From Fructilactobacillus hinvesii (GTDB taxonomy: Bacteria; Bacillota; Bacilli; Lactobacillales; Lactobacillaceae), in assembly GCF_024029435.1 (NCBI RefSeq), contig NZ_CP097118.1, positions 434,001-498,000 on the forward strand: a DNA stretch of 64,000 nt, given 5' to 3'. A model generated the notes under the pieces. That model saw only the letters and a list, made by a program, of their open reading frames with translations. It was not told the DNA's origin and searched no databases. Shown piece after piece: positions 26,101-34,748 of the stretch. The position numbers were made by a program, and so were the translations under genes. The first letter of the stretch is position 1. Each line of letters opens with the position of its first letter.

Positions 26101-26192
26101 GAGGTCAAGCACTTTGGGTTGACCTCATTCGCTTGAGGCCAGTTCATTGTTCTTAGTAAGAATCATCACCTAGAACAGCGCTGGTTATTATC
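26101..26192 (+). promoter_or_regulatory. Attenuator alternative stems (Ile/Leu/Val leader)
   Basis: GAGGTCAA (26101-26108) pairs with TTGACCTC (26119-26126), forming a hairpin starting one base after the leader stop. The right arm can alternatively pair with TGAGG at 26134-26138. CCAG (26139-26142) and TGTTCT (26148-26153) can pair with CTGG (26181-26184) and AGAACA (26172-26177), which would break the terminator's left arm. These alternatives form an antiterminator/terminator switch. Confidence 0.65.
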
Positions 26193-26209
26193 TAACCAAC
26201 GCTGTTTTT
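26174..26209 (+). terminator. Attenuator terminator before the EIIC-like gene
   Basis: AACAGCG and TGGTTA (26174-26187, one bulge) pair with TAACCA and CGCTGTT (26193-26206), then a T run. It lies 45 bases before the permease start, so it acts in the leader. Confidence 0.88.
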
Positions 26210-26253
26210 GTTTTAGGATTAGATTTCAACCACCATTAAGGGAGGAAACAGCA

Positions 26254-27348
26254 ATGAAGGCACAACGAAAGACGACCGAACCAGTCCCCACTAATTGGAA
26301 AGGGTGGGTTTATCAAGTTTCACAGGGAGTTTCTAATACGATTTTAGCCATTCTTGGAATGGGACTCCTATTGAGTACCATTGGGACCATGATCCATTGG
26401 CAACCCCTTAATGAAGCTGGCTTAATTGGTCAACGCTTGCTGGCTCCTGCTCTTGGGATGTCCGTGGCGGTGATGTTAAGGACCACAACGTTGGTAACCG
26501 GGGCCACCATGATTGCTTCAACTGTGGGAGCCAATGCCGTGTACTTCACGACCGCTCCGGTTGCTAAGACAATGACGGCCACGAGTTGGGTAGCTCCGCA
26601 AGCGACGGGGTCTGCGATCATGACGATTGGTCAACCAGTTTCTGCCGTTCTAGCTGCTGTGGTGGCTGCCTTGGTGGGAAAATGGCTGACGGGGAGAACT
26701 CCATTGGATTTGGTATTGGTTCCGTTTGCCACTGCGTTAACTGGTTGTATTGCTGGACTAGGATTTGCTGCTGTCACCACTCCGGCTTTGAATTGGGTTA
26801 GTGAACGGCTGGCAGACACGATGCAAATCAGTCCGGTCTTGGGATCCGTGGTCGTAGCGGCCGCTTGGTTCCTCTTCTTGATGACTCCAGCTTCATCTGC
26901 GGCGCTGGCGATTGCCGTTCAGTTGGATCCTAAGTCTGGAGGAGCAGCATTGATTGGAACCACGATCGGATTCGTGGTGTTTACGGCCATGTCCTTTCAC
27001 GAAAATGACTGGGGCGGAAACATTGCCCAAACCCTGGTAACTCCCAAAGTGCAATTTCCTAATCTGTTGAAACGACCAATCTATGCAGTGGGACCGTTGC
27101 TAATCGTAATGATCATGGCTCCGATTGCAGTGGTAGGCTTTCACTTCCAAGCACCGTACACTATCGCGGGACTAGGATTGAATTCTTTCATTGCCCCGCT
27201 GTGGTACTGGGCTAACGATAAGGCAGGCCTGCTGACTCTGGTGGCTTGTGGCGTGGTCATTCCGGCTTGCCTAGGATTTGCTTACTATCAATTACTACGT
27301 TTGCTTGGCAAAACTGCACCAGCCGATCTCCACTTGGAAGAAGTTTAA
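26254..27348 (+). CDS. PTS EIIC-like membrane permease (PF13303-type), substrate unknown
   Basis: A 364-residue polytopic protein with about ten hydrophobic segments, rich in Ala, Gly and Thr, resembling the stand-alone 'PTS EIIC type 2' membrane family common in lactobacilli. Signature-like stretches include GLGFAAVTTPALNW and MSFHENDWGGN. No EIIA or EIIB domain or gene is nearby, so sugar phosphotransfer is not supported. Its leader peptide is rich in Ile/Leu/Val codons, which argues for a role in branched-chain amino acid or ketoacid supply. The start is ATG 26254 behind GGGAGG. Monocistronic, with its own terminator. Confidence 0.75.
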   Translation: MKAQRKTTEPVPTNWKGWVYQVSQGVSNTILAILGMGLLLSTIGTMIHWQPLNEAGLIGQRLLAPALGMSVAVMLRTTTLVTGATMIASTVGANAVYFTTAPVAKTMTATSWVAPQATGSAIMTIGQPVSAVLAAVVAALVGKWLTGRTPLDLVLVPFATALTGCIAGLGFAAVTTPALNWVSERLADTMQISPVLGSVVVAAAWFLFLMTPASSAALAIAVQLDPKSGGAALIGTTIGFVVFTAMSFHENDWGGNIAQTLVTPKVQFPNLLKRPIYAVGPLLIVMIMAPIAVVGFHFQAPYTIAGLGLNSFIAPLWYWANDKAGLLTLVACGVVIPACLGFAYYQLLRLLGKTAPADLHLEEV

Positions 27349-27358
27349 ATGGTAAATT

Positions 27359-27389
27359 AAAAGGACTTGGATTACTCCAAGTCCTTTTG
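27359..27389. terminator. Bidirectional terminator
   Basis: 13-bp perfect stem (27359-27371 with 27376-27388) between the converging permease and nucleoside hydrolase genes. Confidence 0.92.
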
Positions 27390-27404
27390 GGTTGCTTTGA
27401 GTGA

Positions 27405-28352
27405 TTAGTGAAAGAGGTTTTTAAAGTGATCCATAAAGACCTGCAGATAACGGTCTTTATCAACGGCCACAGCCACTTTAACGTTCGGGTTCGGATCGTT
27501 CAACCGGGCTTTATCACCAATTGTGCGGGCGTAGTAGGCGTCGTGTTCTGTAGTTACCATCATGTTCATCGCAATGATTGTCACGAAACTTGGGTCAATG
27601 GCCACTCCGACGGCCAGTGGATCGTGGAGGGAACAACCCCCCAGTTCGGGATAGAGGTCAGCGTACACGTCGATGTAAAAGTCGACGATGTCAGCCATGT
27701 TGCTCCCGGCAGTTGATTCGCGCCACTGGCTCGTTTCTTGCTTGGTGAGTAGCGTGCGGAGGGTCACGTCAAGGCCGACCATGGTAACGTTTAAATCACT
27801 AGTGAATAGTTGGTTAGCAGCCACGGGATCTTGTTCGACGTTGGCTTCGGCCACGGGAGTCACGTTTCCCGGAACCGTCAAAGCTCCTCCCATGATGGTA
27901 ATATTACCAATCTTTTGCATGGTGGCGTGGTCCTGTTCTAAAGCGGCGGCGAGATTAGTCATCGGACCGGTAGCAACCACGGTGAGTTGGTCTCCATATT
28001 GACGGGCAGCTGCTAGTAAGAAATCGACCCCTGGTTTTGTTGAGACGGAGTGAGCCGGTTCTGGGAGATCTACTTCTCCAATTCCGTTTTCTCCGTGAAT
28101 TTGGGAGTTAACGTCAATTCGTTGGTAATCATGATCCAATGGGTTGTGATGACCAACGAAAACAGGTACTTCTGGGGCACCCACGAGTTCTAAAATTTTG
28201 AGCGCATTTTGGGCCGCCCGGTCGGATTCGATGTTACCAAAGGATGACAAGATCCCAATTAATTCGACGTTGGGGTCAGCAACCGCGTAGGCAATGGCCA
28301 TTGCATCATCAATCCCGGTATCAAGGTCTAAAATCATTTTCTGAACACTCAT
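27405..28352 (-). CDS. Inosine/uridine-preferring nucleoside hydrolase family protein
   Basis: A 315-residue N-ribohydrolase with the N-terminal calcium-binding motif DLDTGIDDAMA (residues 9-19) and the conserved MGGA and DPLAV segments (about 150 and 240). It cleaves ribonucleosides to base and ribose in the cytoplasm, which would feed the ribose genes elsewhere in this window. The start is ATG 28352 behind GGAGG. Monocistronic on the minus strand. The preferred base cannot be told from the sequence. Confidence 0.92.
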   Translation of the reverse strand: MSVQKMILDLDTGIDDAMAIAYAVADPNVELIGILSSFGNIESDRAAQNALKILELVGAPEVPVFVGHHNPLDHDYQRIDVNSQIHGENGIGEVDLPEPAHSVSTKPGVDFLLAAARQYGDQLTVVATGPMTNLAAALEQDHATMQKIGNITIMGGALTVPGNVTPVAEANVEQDPVAANQLFTSDLNVTMVGLDVTLRTLLTKQETSQWRESTAGSNMADIVDFYIDVYADLYPELGGCSLHDPLAVGVAIDPSFVTIIAMNMMVTTEHDAYYARTIGDKARLNDPNPNVKVAVAVDKDRYLQVFMDHFKNLFH

Positions 28353-28440
28353 ACGTTAACCTCCGCTAAACATTAGTTATTTACTCCTATAATACTGTAA
28401 TAAGGTCAGAAAAACAATCAATATTTGGTTAAATGCGAAC

Positions 28441-28474
28441 AAAAAAGCGATTCCCAAATGAAAATCGCTTTTTT
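28441..28474 (-). terminator. Terminator of the DUF915 hydrolase gene
   Basis: 12-bp perfect stem (28441-28452 with 28463-28474) with a T run on the minus strand. Confidence 0.9.
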
Positions 28475-28481
28475 AATTGAT

Positions 28482-29243
28482 TTAGTTAAACATGTATTCC
28501 CCGATGATTTTGTTAACTTCCGGGTTTTCGTGGAGCATCGAGTGTTGCGCTTGTTGTGGATCCCCGTTATATACGTAGAGCTTATAGCTTTTAACGTGAC
28601 CCCGAACCAGTTCTTTCATCTTAACCACGTCTCGAACCGGAATCAAACCATCACTCCCCGTGTTGCTGACGTTTCCACAAAAGTTTAAGATCTGCAGGTT
28701 TTTGGGTAAGTTTGTGATGTTTGAATCCTTCAGGGGATAAGTGTTGGCCATGGATACAAATTTGACGACTTCAGGTTGATTTGCCGTTTTGCGGTATTTA
28801 GTTAGGTAGTCGTAAATAATTTCTCCACCTGACGAGTGACCAATTAAGTTTACCTTTTGAATGCCGTAATTTTTCTTGAGGTAGGCGAGTAGTTGCGGCA
28901 TGTGGGTTGCTTCAAACCCTGGCTTATTGTTAGTTTGGAAGTTGGCCTGAATGACCGGATTATTCTTGCCGATTTTATTGAATTGTTTAATGGTACTAAC
29001 TTTTCCGTTGTCTTTGACGTATACTTGGAGTGCTTTAGTAGCAGCCCCGTTGTCGTCCCAAGAAGAGACCATGTAATCAGAGGTAATGTAATTCCCTCCT
29101 AACCCAGGAATAAAGACCGTGGCCGTCCGAGATTGCTTTACATGGTAATTCGATGCTTTTTGGGTATTGTACCACCAACCACCGAATCCGGTTGCGACGA
29201 CTAATAAAAAGATGAAAAAGATAAATGTCTTCTTATATTTCAT
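28482..29243 (-). CDS. Membrane-anchored or secreted alpha/beta hydrolase (DUF915 family)
   Basis: A 253-residue protein. An N-terminal hydrophobic segment (about 7-24) after a KYKK start works as signal or anchor, and the hydrolase domain is extracytoplasmic. The nucleophile elbow GHSSGG is near residue 137 and the C-terminal His is probably in QAQHSMLHENP. The DUF915 family is common in lactobacilli; substrates are unknown, with lipase or esterase activity possible. The start is ATG 29243 after AAAGGAA. Monocistronic and divergent from the ferredoxin-NADP reductase gene 45 bases away. Confidence 0.87.
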   Translation of the reverse strand: MKYKKTFIFFIFLLVVATGFGGWWYNTQKASNYHVKQSRTATVFIPGLGGNYITSDYMVSSWDDNGAATKALQVYVKDNGKVSTIKQFNKIGKNNPVIQANFQTNNKPGFEATHMPQLLAYLKKNYGIQKVNLIGHSSGGEIIYDYLTKYRKTANQPEVVKFVSMANTYPLKDSNITNLPKNLQILNFCGNVSNTGSDGLIPVRDVVKMKELVRGHVKSYKLYVYNGDPQQAQHSMLHENPEVNKIIGEYMFN

Positions 29244-29288
29244 GTTAAAATTCCTTTGTAAATAAAATTAAGTTAGGACTGATGAGAA

Positions 29289-30290
29289 ATGGCTCACGAT
29301 CTCTATGATATCACAATTATCGGTGGGGGACCCGTTGGAATGTTTACGGGTTTTTACGCTGGATTGCGGGAAGCCAAGGTACAAATTATTGAAAGTTTAG
29401 AGCAACTAGGCGGGCAAGTAACCGCCCAGTATCCGGAAAAGAAAATTCTGGATGTCGCTGGGTTCGCCGGAATTTCGGGGCGCAATTTAATTCATAATTT
29501 GGCAGAACAATTAGCGACCCTCCCAGAGGTGGAACAGCGCCTAAACACCAAGGTTACGAACGTCATTCGACATGACGATTACTTTGAAATTGAAACCAAC
29601 CATGGTACCAGTCGGAGTCGGGCTGTGATTTTAGCAGCCGGAAATGGTTCCTTTAAACCACGTGAACTCCGGGCAGAAAATGCGGAAGCAGAAACCGGAA
29701 AGCACCTTTTTTACGGGATTTCTGATTTAAGCCGTTTTGCGGGCAAGGATGTTTTAGTTGCTGGGGGCGGAAACTCCGCCGTTGACATGGCTTTAATGTT
29801 AGAACCAGTTGCCCACCAGGTGACCCTGATTCACCGGCGCAACGAGTTTCGGGGATTAGAAAAGATGGTTCACCAGCTGGAAGATTCATCTGTAAAGATT
29901 GTGACCCCTTATTTAATTCAAAAGCTAACCGAAACGGGTGACCAGTTGCAGGTCGAAGCCAAACGGATGAAAACCGACGATGATTTCATCACGTTGACTG
30001 TGGACGACGTCGTGGTTAACTACGGTTTCATCGCTAACAATAAAGATTTGCAGTCCTGGACCGTTCAACCCGAACTGGAGCACTCGTTGGTTAAGGTCAA
30101 CAGTGAACTCGAAAGTAGTGTTCCCTTGTTGTTCTGTGTCGGCGATCAAGCCACTTACCTAGGGAAAGACACCTTAATTGCGACTGGCTTTGGGGAAGCT
30201 CCGCTCGCTGTCAATACAATTATGAAGCGCTTGTACCCTGACCGGCGGCTACCAATTCACAGTACGTCGTTGAAGCGACCAGAAAAGTGA
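29289..30290 (+). CDS. Ferredoxin/flavodoxin-NADP+ reductase, thioredoxin reductase-like (YumC type)
   Basis: A 333-residue flavoprotein. The FAD motif GGGPVG (about 12-17), the GGQ in EQLGGQVTAQYPEK, the NADPH motif AGGGNSAVD and the C-terminal FAD segment CVGDQATY match type 2 ferredoxin-NADP reductases. Thioredoxin reductases carry a CxxC between the two domains; here that position has no cysteines, which excludes TrxB. It supplies reduced ferredoxin or flavodoxin. The start is ATG 29289. It overlaps or abuts the downstream DUF1054 gene. Confidence 0.93.
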   Translation: MAHDLYDITIIGGGPVGMFTGFYAGLREAKVQIIESLEQLGGQVTAQYPEKKILDVAGFAGISGRNLIHNLAEQLATLPEVEQRLNTKVTNVIRHDDYFEIETNHGTSRSRAVILAAGNGSFKPRELRAENAEAETGKHLFYGISDLSRFAGKDVLVAGGGNSAVDMALMLEPVAHQVTLIHRRNEFRGLEKMVHQLEDSSVKIVTPYLIQKLTETGDQLQVEAKRMKTDDDFITLTVDDVVVNYGFIANNKDLQSWTVQPELEHSLVKVNSELESSVPLLFCVGDQATYLGKDTLIATGFGEAPLAVNTIMKRLYPDRRLPIHSTSLKRPEK

Positions 30291-30298
30291 GGAATCAG

Positions 30299-30892
30299 AT
30301 GTTTACCGATAATGACTTTACGGTGTTTGCTACGCCGACGTTAAACGAACGAATGGAACAGATTCGGTCGGTCTTGGATCCCAAGTTTGAAACTGCCGCC
30401 CAGGCCTTTTTGCCGATTTTAGCTGAGACGGGGGAAACGTGGTACGGCCACGTGGCCAAACACCGGATGCGGAAAACTAATCCACCCGACAATACCTGGG
30501 TGGCCTTTTCGACCAACCAACGCGGGTACAAAATGTTGCCGCACTTTGAACTTGGTTGTTGGGCCGATCAACTCTACCTCTACTTGGCAGTAGAAAGCAA
30601 CATGAAGCCTCGTCAGACGGCTACGATTGGTCCCAAATTACAGGCCTTGGTTCCACTCGTACAACAGTTACCCACGGATTTCGTGCTCAGTGGCAACCAC
30701 ATGGAAGAACAGACCAAACAGTTAGCTGATTATGATCAGTTAGTGGATCGGTTTCAAGCGATAAAAGCGGCTGAAGTGCTGATTGGAGTTCAGATTCAGC
30801 GGGGTGATCCACGGCTGGGGACGCCGGAGTTATTGCCGGATTTAGAACAGGTTCTACGCCAATTATTACCGTTGTACGAACAACTGCGCTAG
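30299..30892 (+). CDS. DUF1054 (YktB-like) family protein
   Basis: A 197-residue protein of the DUF1054/YktB family, seen in the MFTDNDFTVF start and the RGYKMLPHFELGCW and VLSGNHM segments. It is cytoplasmic and of unknown function. The start is ATG 30299, six bases after GAGG; a GTG at 30287 overlaps the stop of the preceding gene. It begins eight bases after the reductase, in the same operon, and is followed by a strong terminator. Confidence 0.87.
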   Translation: MFTDNDFTVFATPTLNERMEQIRSVLDPKFETAAQAFLPILAETGETWYGHVAKHRMRKTNPPDNTWVAFSTNQRGYKMLPHFELGCWADQLYLYLAVESNMKPRQTATIGPKLQALVPLVQQLPTDFVLSGNHMEEQTKQLADYDQLVDRFQAIKAAEVLIGVQIQRGDPRLGTPELLPDLEQVLRQLLPLYEQLR

Positions 30893-30943
30893 CGTGTAGT
30901 TGGGAATGAGCCGGCATGGCACCATTTAAAGCTAAATGAACAG

Positions 30944-30983
30944 AAAAATCCTGCTCCCAATTTACTGGGGAGCAGGATTTTTT
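30944..30983. terminator. Bidirectional terminator
   Basis: 15-base arm 30944-30958 pairs with 30968-30982 and has T/A flanks. It lies between the converging DUF1054 and ltaS-like genes. Confidence 0.92.
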
Positions 30984-30991
30984 GATTGGAA

Positions 30992-33151
30992 CTATTTTTC
31001 TTGGTTTGAATCTGGGTTTTGAATCTGAATTCGACTGGTGTCACTGCGTGGTTCGTTAACTTCAGGAGCATCGGTCTTGTACAGCTTGGTAGTGTCTTGG
31101 TGCCCGTTGGTATCAAAGAGACTCTTCGATTTATCTCCAAGCTCCTTTTCGGTCTTCTTTTCGTGACTGAGACCGTTGGAATAGTTAAATTTCGCAGGAT
31201 CAACTCTTTTAAATCCTTCTGGATGGTAGAACTGGAGCAGGTTCTGCTGGTTCAGCGTGTCCGAAAGGGAGAGTTCTGTATTGACCTTTTCTTGAATGGC
31301 CTGCAGGGTCTTTTTCAGCTTCTTGTCGGGATGAATGACCTTTCCGGTCTTGGTATCGTAAATGGTTCCATCCACAGAAGTGTACTCCGGTGAGACCCAA
31401 TCCCGATTACGAAAGGCCACAACTTGATCGTGCTTACTCGAGAAGAGGTCCGTTCCAAACTGAATGTACTTCTGGGAGTTAATGCCCAGTAAGTGCATCA
31501 GGGTCGGGAGAACGTCAATTTCTCCTCCGTACGTGTGGTTGATGTGCCCGTTGTTAATCGACGGGGAATTAATCATAAATGGGACTCGTTGCAATTGGGC
31601 ATTATCAAAATTGTTCCACTTCGCTTCACTCTTACCGGTGAGTGGCGCCAGAGTTGGATTTTCGGAGTTTGACAATCCGTAGTGGTCTCCATAAAGAACC
31701 ACTACCGTATTCTTCGCTAAGCCACTTTTATCGAGGTAGTCGTAGAATTCCTTAACGGACTGATCGAGGTAGTGGGCGGTGACGAAGTAGTTATTAACGG
31801 CACTATCATCCGTGTCTGGTGCCTTAATCTTATTATCCTTGGTGTCTTGTTCATCAAGGTCATACGGGAAGTGGTTCGTGACCGTGATGTACTTGGCATA
31901 AAACGGTTGTTGGAGGTGTTGCAAGTACTTTACGGAGTCTTTAAACAGGAGCTTATCCTTTAAACCATAACCAGTGGCCTTATCCCCAGTGGTATCGTAA
32001 TAACTAGCATCAAAGAAGTACTGATAACCCAGGTTTTTGTAGGTATTGTTGCGGTTCCAGAAGCTCGCCACGTTTCCGTGGAAAACGGCAGAACTGTAAC
32101 CGTCTTGCCCCAGAATGGCAGGGGCACCCTGGAAGGTATTGTCACTACCTAGTTGGGCAAAGAGGGATCCCTGTGGCAAGCCGTAGGTACTGGTTTCTAG
32201 CATGTTTTCGGCATCGGATGTCTTACCTTGGCCTACCTGGTGGAAGAAGTTATCAAAGGCGTAAGTATGGTTGCTATTGTAGATTTGATTTAAGAACGGG
32301 GTGACTTCTTTCCCGTTGATTTTTTTGTTAATCAAAAATTGTTGGAAACTTTCAAGGTGGATAATGACCACGTTTTTCCCTTTAAGGGTGCCAAACATGT
32401 TGGGATTGGGTTCCGCGTAGTGGGCGTCTGTAAAGGCCTTCACGTTGTAAATCTCAGACTTGTTGGCTTGCGACCGCATTTCGTTAGATTGATGGGTTTG
32501 AAAGGCATCATAGGCAGTGAAAACATCTAAACCAAGGTATTTAACGAGGTAGTTGCGATCAAAGGACCGCGTCAATAATTGGGGCCGATCCATGTCTGCC
32601 AGGGTGATGTTAAAAGTTAAAAAGAGCGCCCCAATGGAAAAGACCGCAAAAGCAAACCGATTGGAGAGGCTGTGCTTGTCGATTTTAATAACGCGGAACA
32701 AGAGTAACGTGATGACAATGATGATGTCTAACCAATAAAACACGTCGTGGGGCATTGTCAGGGCTAAGGATGCGCCGCTTAGTCCTTGATCGACCTTGGA
32801 ATACCCGGTCATAGTAGAAACGGTCATAAAATCGGTGAATTCACGAAAGTAAATGACGTTTAAATACAGGAGGACGGTGTCAATAACGTCCAGGAGTAAA
32901 ATGGCTGGATAAAAAAGTTTGGCCGGTTTGAAATAAAAGGCTAAACCAAAAATGAGAATGGTAGTGGCAATGGGGTTAATAAACAGCAGCAAAAATTGCA
33001 GCGTGCCTTCGGTTCCCAGGGAAAAGTCGGCAAAGTAGGCGTAAATGGTTTTTAGCCAGAATAAACCGAGCAGTAACCCAAAAAAGCCAATTCTTGTATT
33101 AACTTTGGCCCAAATCTGTTTAATGATTTTCAAAGGTAAGGTTCCCTTCAT
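30992..33151 (-). CDS. ltaS: Lipoteichoic acid synthase family protein (LtaS-type sulfatase)
   Basis: A 719-residue membrane enzyme. Five N-terminal TM segments (about 20-190) precede an extracellular sulfatase-fold domain starting near residue 255. The metal-binding Glu is E267 (IIHLESFQ), the catalytic nucleophile is T311 (GQGKTSDAE), and a late YGDHYG motif carries Asp and His. It polymerises glycerolphosphate from phosphatidylglycerol onto a glycolipid. The charged C-terminal tail after the domain is longer than in Staphylococcus LtaS. The start is ATG 33151. It could be a paralogue such as a primase; only one copy is visible here. Confidence 0.92.
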   Translation of the reverse strand: MKGTLPLKIIKQIWAKVNTRIGFFGLLLGLFWLKTIYAYFADFSLGTEGTLQFLLLFINPIATTILIFGLAFYFKPAKLFYPAILLLDVIDTVLLYLNVIYFREFTDFMTVSTMTGYSKVDQGLSGASLALTMPHDVFYWLDIIIVITLLLFRVIKIDKHSLSNRFAFAVFSIGALFLTFNITLADMDRPQLLTRSFDRNYLVKYLGLDVFTAYDAFQTHQSNEMRSQANKSEIYNVKAFTDAHYAEPNPNMFGTLKGKNVVIIHLESFQQFLINKKINGKEVTPFLNQIYNSNHTYAFDNFFHQVGQGKTSDAENMLETSTYGLPQGSLFAQLGSDNTFQGAPAILGQDGYSSAVFHGNVASFWNRNNTYKNLGYQYFFDASYYDTTGDKATGYGLKDKLLFKDSVKYLQHLQQPFYAKYITVTNHFPYDLDEQDTKDNKIKAPDTDDSAVNNYFVTAHYLDQSVKEFYDYLDKSGLAKNTVVVLYGDHYGLSNSENPTLAPLTGKSEAKWNNFDNAQLQRVPFMINSPSINNGHINHTYGGEIDVLPTLMHLLGINSQKYIQFGTDLFSSKHDQVVAFRNRDWVSPEYTSVDGTIYDTKTGKVIHPDKKLKKTLQAIQEKVNTELSLSDTLNQQNLLQFYHPEGFKRVDPAKFNYSNGLSHEKKTEKELGDKSKSLFDTNGHQDTTKLYKTDAPEVNEPRSDTSRIQIQNPDSNQEK

Positions 33152-33248
33152 CGTAGTTCGTTCGTTGTTAACATGCCTTTAATGATAGCAGACTTTGAAA
33201 TTAAAAAACACTAAGGAAAGGATAAGAATACCGAAGCATTACGGAGCG

Positions 33249-33257
33249 TGGTATACT
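33249..33257 (+). promoter_or_regulatory. Extended -10 promoter of the histidine phosphatase gene
   Basis: TG-G-TATACT (TATACT at 33252-33257), with no convincing -35, 28 bases before the coding start. Confidence 0.65.
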
Positions 33258-33285
33258 AATTAAATAAGAAAGAGGATGACTAAGA

Positions 33286-33945
33286 ATGGCCAAATTTACA
33301 TTATACCTGGTACGCCACGGACAAACGTACTACAACGTCTTTAACAAGCTGCAGGGGTGGAGTAACTCTCCGTTGACCCAAAAAGGCATCGATGGCGCCG
33401 TGCAAACCGGCAAACGCCTAAAAGACATTAAGTTTAAGGCTGCTTACTGTAGTGATTTAACGCGCGCGCAAAAAACGATGTCGTTAATTTTTGACCAGAA
33501 CCAAACTTTTAATTCCATTACACCGATCGTTTCACCGTTCTTTCGGGAAGAATTTTACGGCTACTTTGAAGGATTAAATATGGATGAAACTTGGTATCAA
33601 GCAGGGGCTCCCCACGGAACGCCAACCTTTGCTGATATCATTGACCAGTATGACATGAATACTGCTAAGGATTTCTTAAAGGAAGCCGATCCGTTTCACA
33701 TGGCAGAAAATGCAGAGGAATACTGGCACCGGCTCCAACAGGGATTGGATTTAATTACCACTAATCCTAACATTGAGGATGGAGATAGCGTCTTGCTCGT
33801 TAGTCATGGCAACACCTTATTAAGTTTGGTTGACCGGTTCTCAACTCCAGGTCAATTTGATTTACGGACGAGACCTGCTAACGGGAGCATTACAAAAATG
33901 GCCGTGGATGGCCAACAACTGACTGTAACTGACTATAACAAGTAG
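33286..33945 (+). CDS. Histidine phosphatase family protein (phosphoglycerate mutase-like)
   Basis: A 219-residue protein. The catalytic motif LVRHGQTYYN contains the phospho-accepting His10, with a second conserved SHGNTLLSLV late in the chain. Insertions and the lack of the full LNERHYG region argue against a glycolytic dPGM; a broad-specificity phosphatase is likelier. The start is ATG 33286 behind AGAGGA. The MerR-type regulator follows 12 bases later, so both are probably cotranscribed. Confidence 0.88.
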   Translation: MAKFTLYLVRHGQTYYNVFNKLQGWSNSPLTQKGIDGAVQTGKRLKDIKFKAAYCSDLTRAQKTMSLIFDQNQTFNSITPIVSPFFREEFYGYFEGLNMDETWYQAGAPHGTPTFADIIDQYDMNTAKDFLKEADPFHMAENAEEYWHRLQQGLDLITTNPNIEDGDSVLLVSHGNTLLSLVDRFSTPGQFDLRTRPANGSITKMAVDGQQLTVTDYNK

Positions 33946-33957
33946 GGAGGACTGAGG

Positions 33958-34425
33958 TTGGTAGCTAAGATAGATCATGCCGCTTTTTATAAATCATGTA
34001 ATGAAGATAACTACATTTTTCGAATTGGTGAAGTTAGTAAGATGACAAATGTTTCCCCCCGTCAATTACGGTATTGGGAACAAAAGGGTTACATTCATAG
34101 TGAACGAAACGAAAAGATGGCATCTCGAGTTTTTAACCATGAAAACTTCATGATGGTGAAACTAATTAAGTTTTATCTCGACCAGGAACATTCGCTGAGT
34201 ACGGCGTTTGAACAGGCGCAGCATCACATGCAAATTGTGCGTTCGACCTATGCCTTCATTTTAAAGATGCACCATGGTTTGGTCCAAAAAGATGGGCACC
34301 AGATGATTGACATGGGGTACTTCAATCAAGAACACACCAAACGGCTCTATGGCTATTTGGATGAAAACCAAGAAATCGTCTACCAGGTTGATGACGTTTC
34401 CACAGAGCAAAAACCAGTTGAATAA
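33958..34425 (+). CDS. MerR-family transcriptional regulator
   Basis: A 155-residue protein with a MerR winged HTH at about residues 20-90 (FRIGEVSKMTNVSPRQLRYWEQKGYI). The remainder is helical with no cysteine metal site or large ligand domain, so the effector is unknown. The start is TTG 33958, set by GGGAGG seven bases upstream. Cotranscribed with the histidine phosphatase gene and closed by a perfect palindromic terminator. Confidence 0.87.
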   Translation: MVAKIDHAAFYKSCNEDNYIFRIGEVSKMTNVSPRQLRYWEQKGYIHSERNEKMASRVFNHENFMMVKLIKFYLDQEHSLSTAFEQAQHHMQIVRSTYAFILKMHHGLVQKDGHQMIDMGYFNQEHTKRLYGYLDENQEIVYQVDDVSTEQKPVE

Positions 34426-34434
34426 GGGTTAAAG

Positions 34435-34460
34435 GATGACTAGCTAGTCATCTTTTTTTT
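34435..34460 (+). terminator. Terminator after the MerR gene
   Basis: GATGACTA pairs with TAGTCATC around GC, followed by eight T. Confidence 0.9.
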
Positions 34461-34480
34461 AAAAGTGAAATTTGGCAAAC

Positions 34481-34514
34481 AAAAAAAGGAACAGTCATTT
34501 GGACTGTTCCTTTT
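34481..34514 (-). terminator. Terminator downstream of the tRNA gene
   Basis: 12-bp stem (34485-34496 with 34502-34513) with a T run on the minus strand, just after the tRNA. Confidence 0.88.
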
Positions 34515-34519
34515 AATTA

Positions 34520-34592
34520 TGAGCGGTCAAGGACTTGAACCCCAATCTCACGGACAAAGAGCCCGTTGCTCTAACAGTTGAGCTAACCGCTC
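34520..34592 (-). tRNA. tRNA-Lys (CTT), atypical
   Basis: A 72-base cloverleaf plus an A discriminator; CCA is not encoded. The acceptor stem GAGCGGT/ACCGCTC and D stem GCTC/GAGC are perfect. The anticodon stem ACGGG/TCCGT encloses the loop CTCTTTG, giving anticodon CTT. Oddities: position 37 is U instead of a purine, the D-loop AACTGTTA lacks the second G of the invariant GG pair, and the T stem TGGGG/CCTTG has three G-U pairs. It has its own terminator. It could be a specialised or degenerating isoacceptor. Confidence 0.8.
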
Positions 34593-34687
34593 GTTTCATT
34601 ACTTGTTAAGTATAGCATAGGAATGATAATTTTGCCAACCAATTTTTCTTTTTTCCTTTGGCAGTCGCTGGGCTCTTTAAAAAATGA

Positions 34688-34716
34688 TTGACAGGGGGTG
34701 CAAATGGTGGTTTAAT
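34688..34716 (+). promoter_or_regulatory. Promoter of the SteT-like transporter leader
   Basis: TTGACA (34688-34693), a 17-base spacer and TTTAAT (34711-34716). The start near 34723 leaves a ribosome binding site for the leader peptide. Confidence 0.82.
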
Positions 34717-34748
34717 CAAGGATATCAAAACGGAAAGGAAATAGGATA

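Noticed and set aside
29289..30290. Thioredoxin reductase TrxB
   Set aside because: No CxxC redox pair between the FAD and NADPH domains; the pattern fits the ferredoxin-NADP reductase branch.
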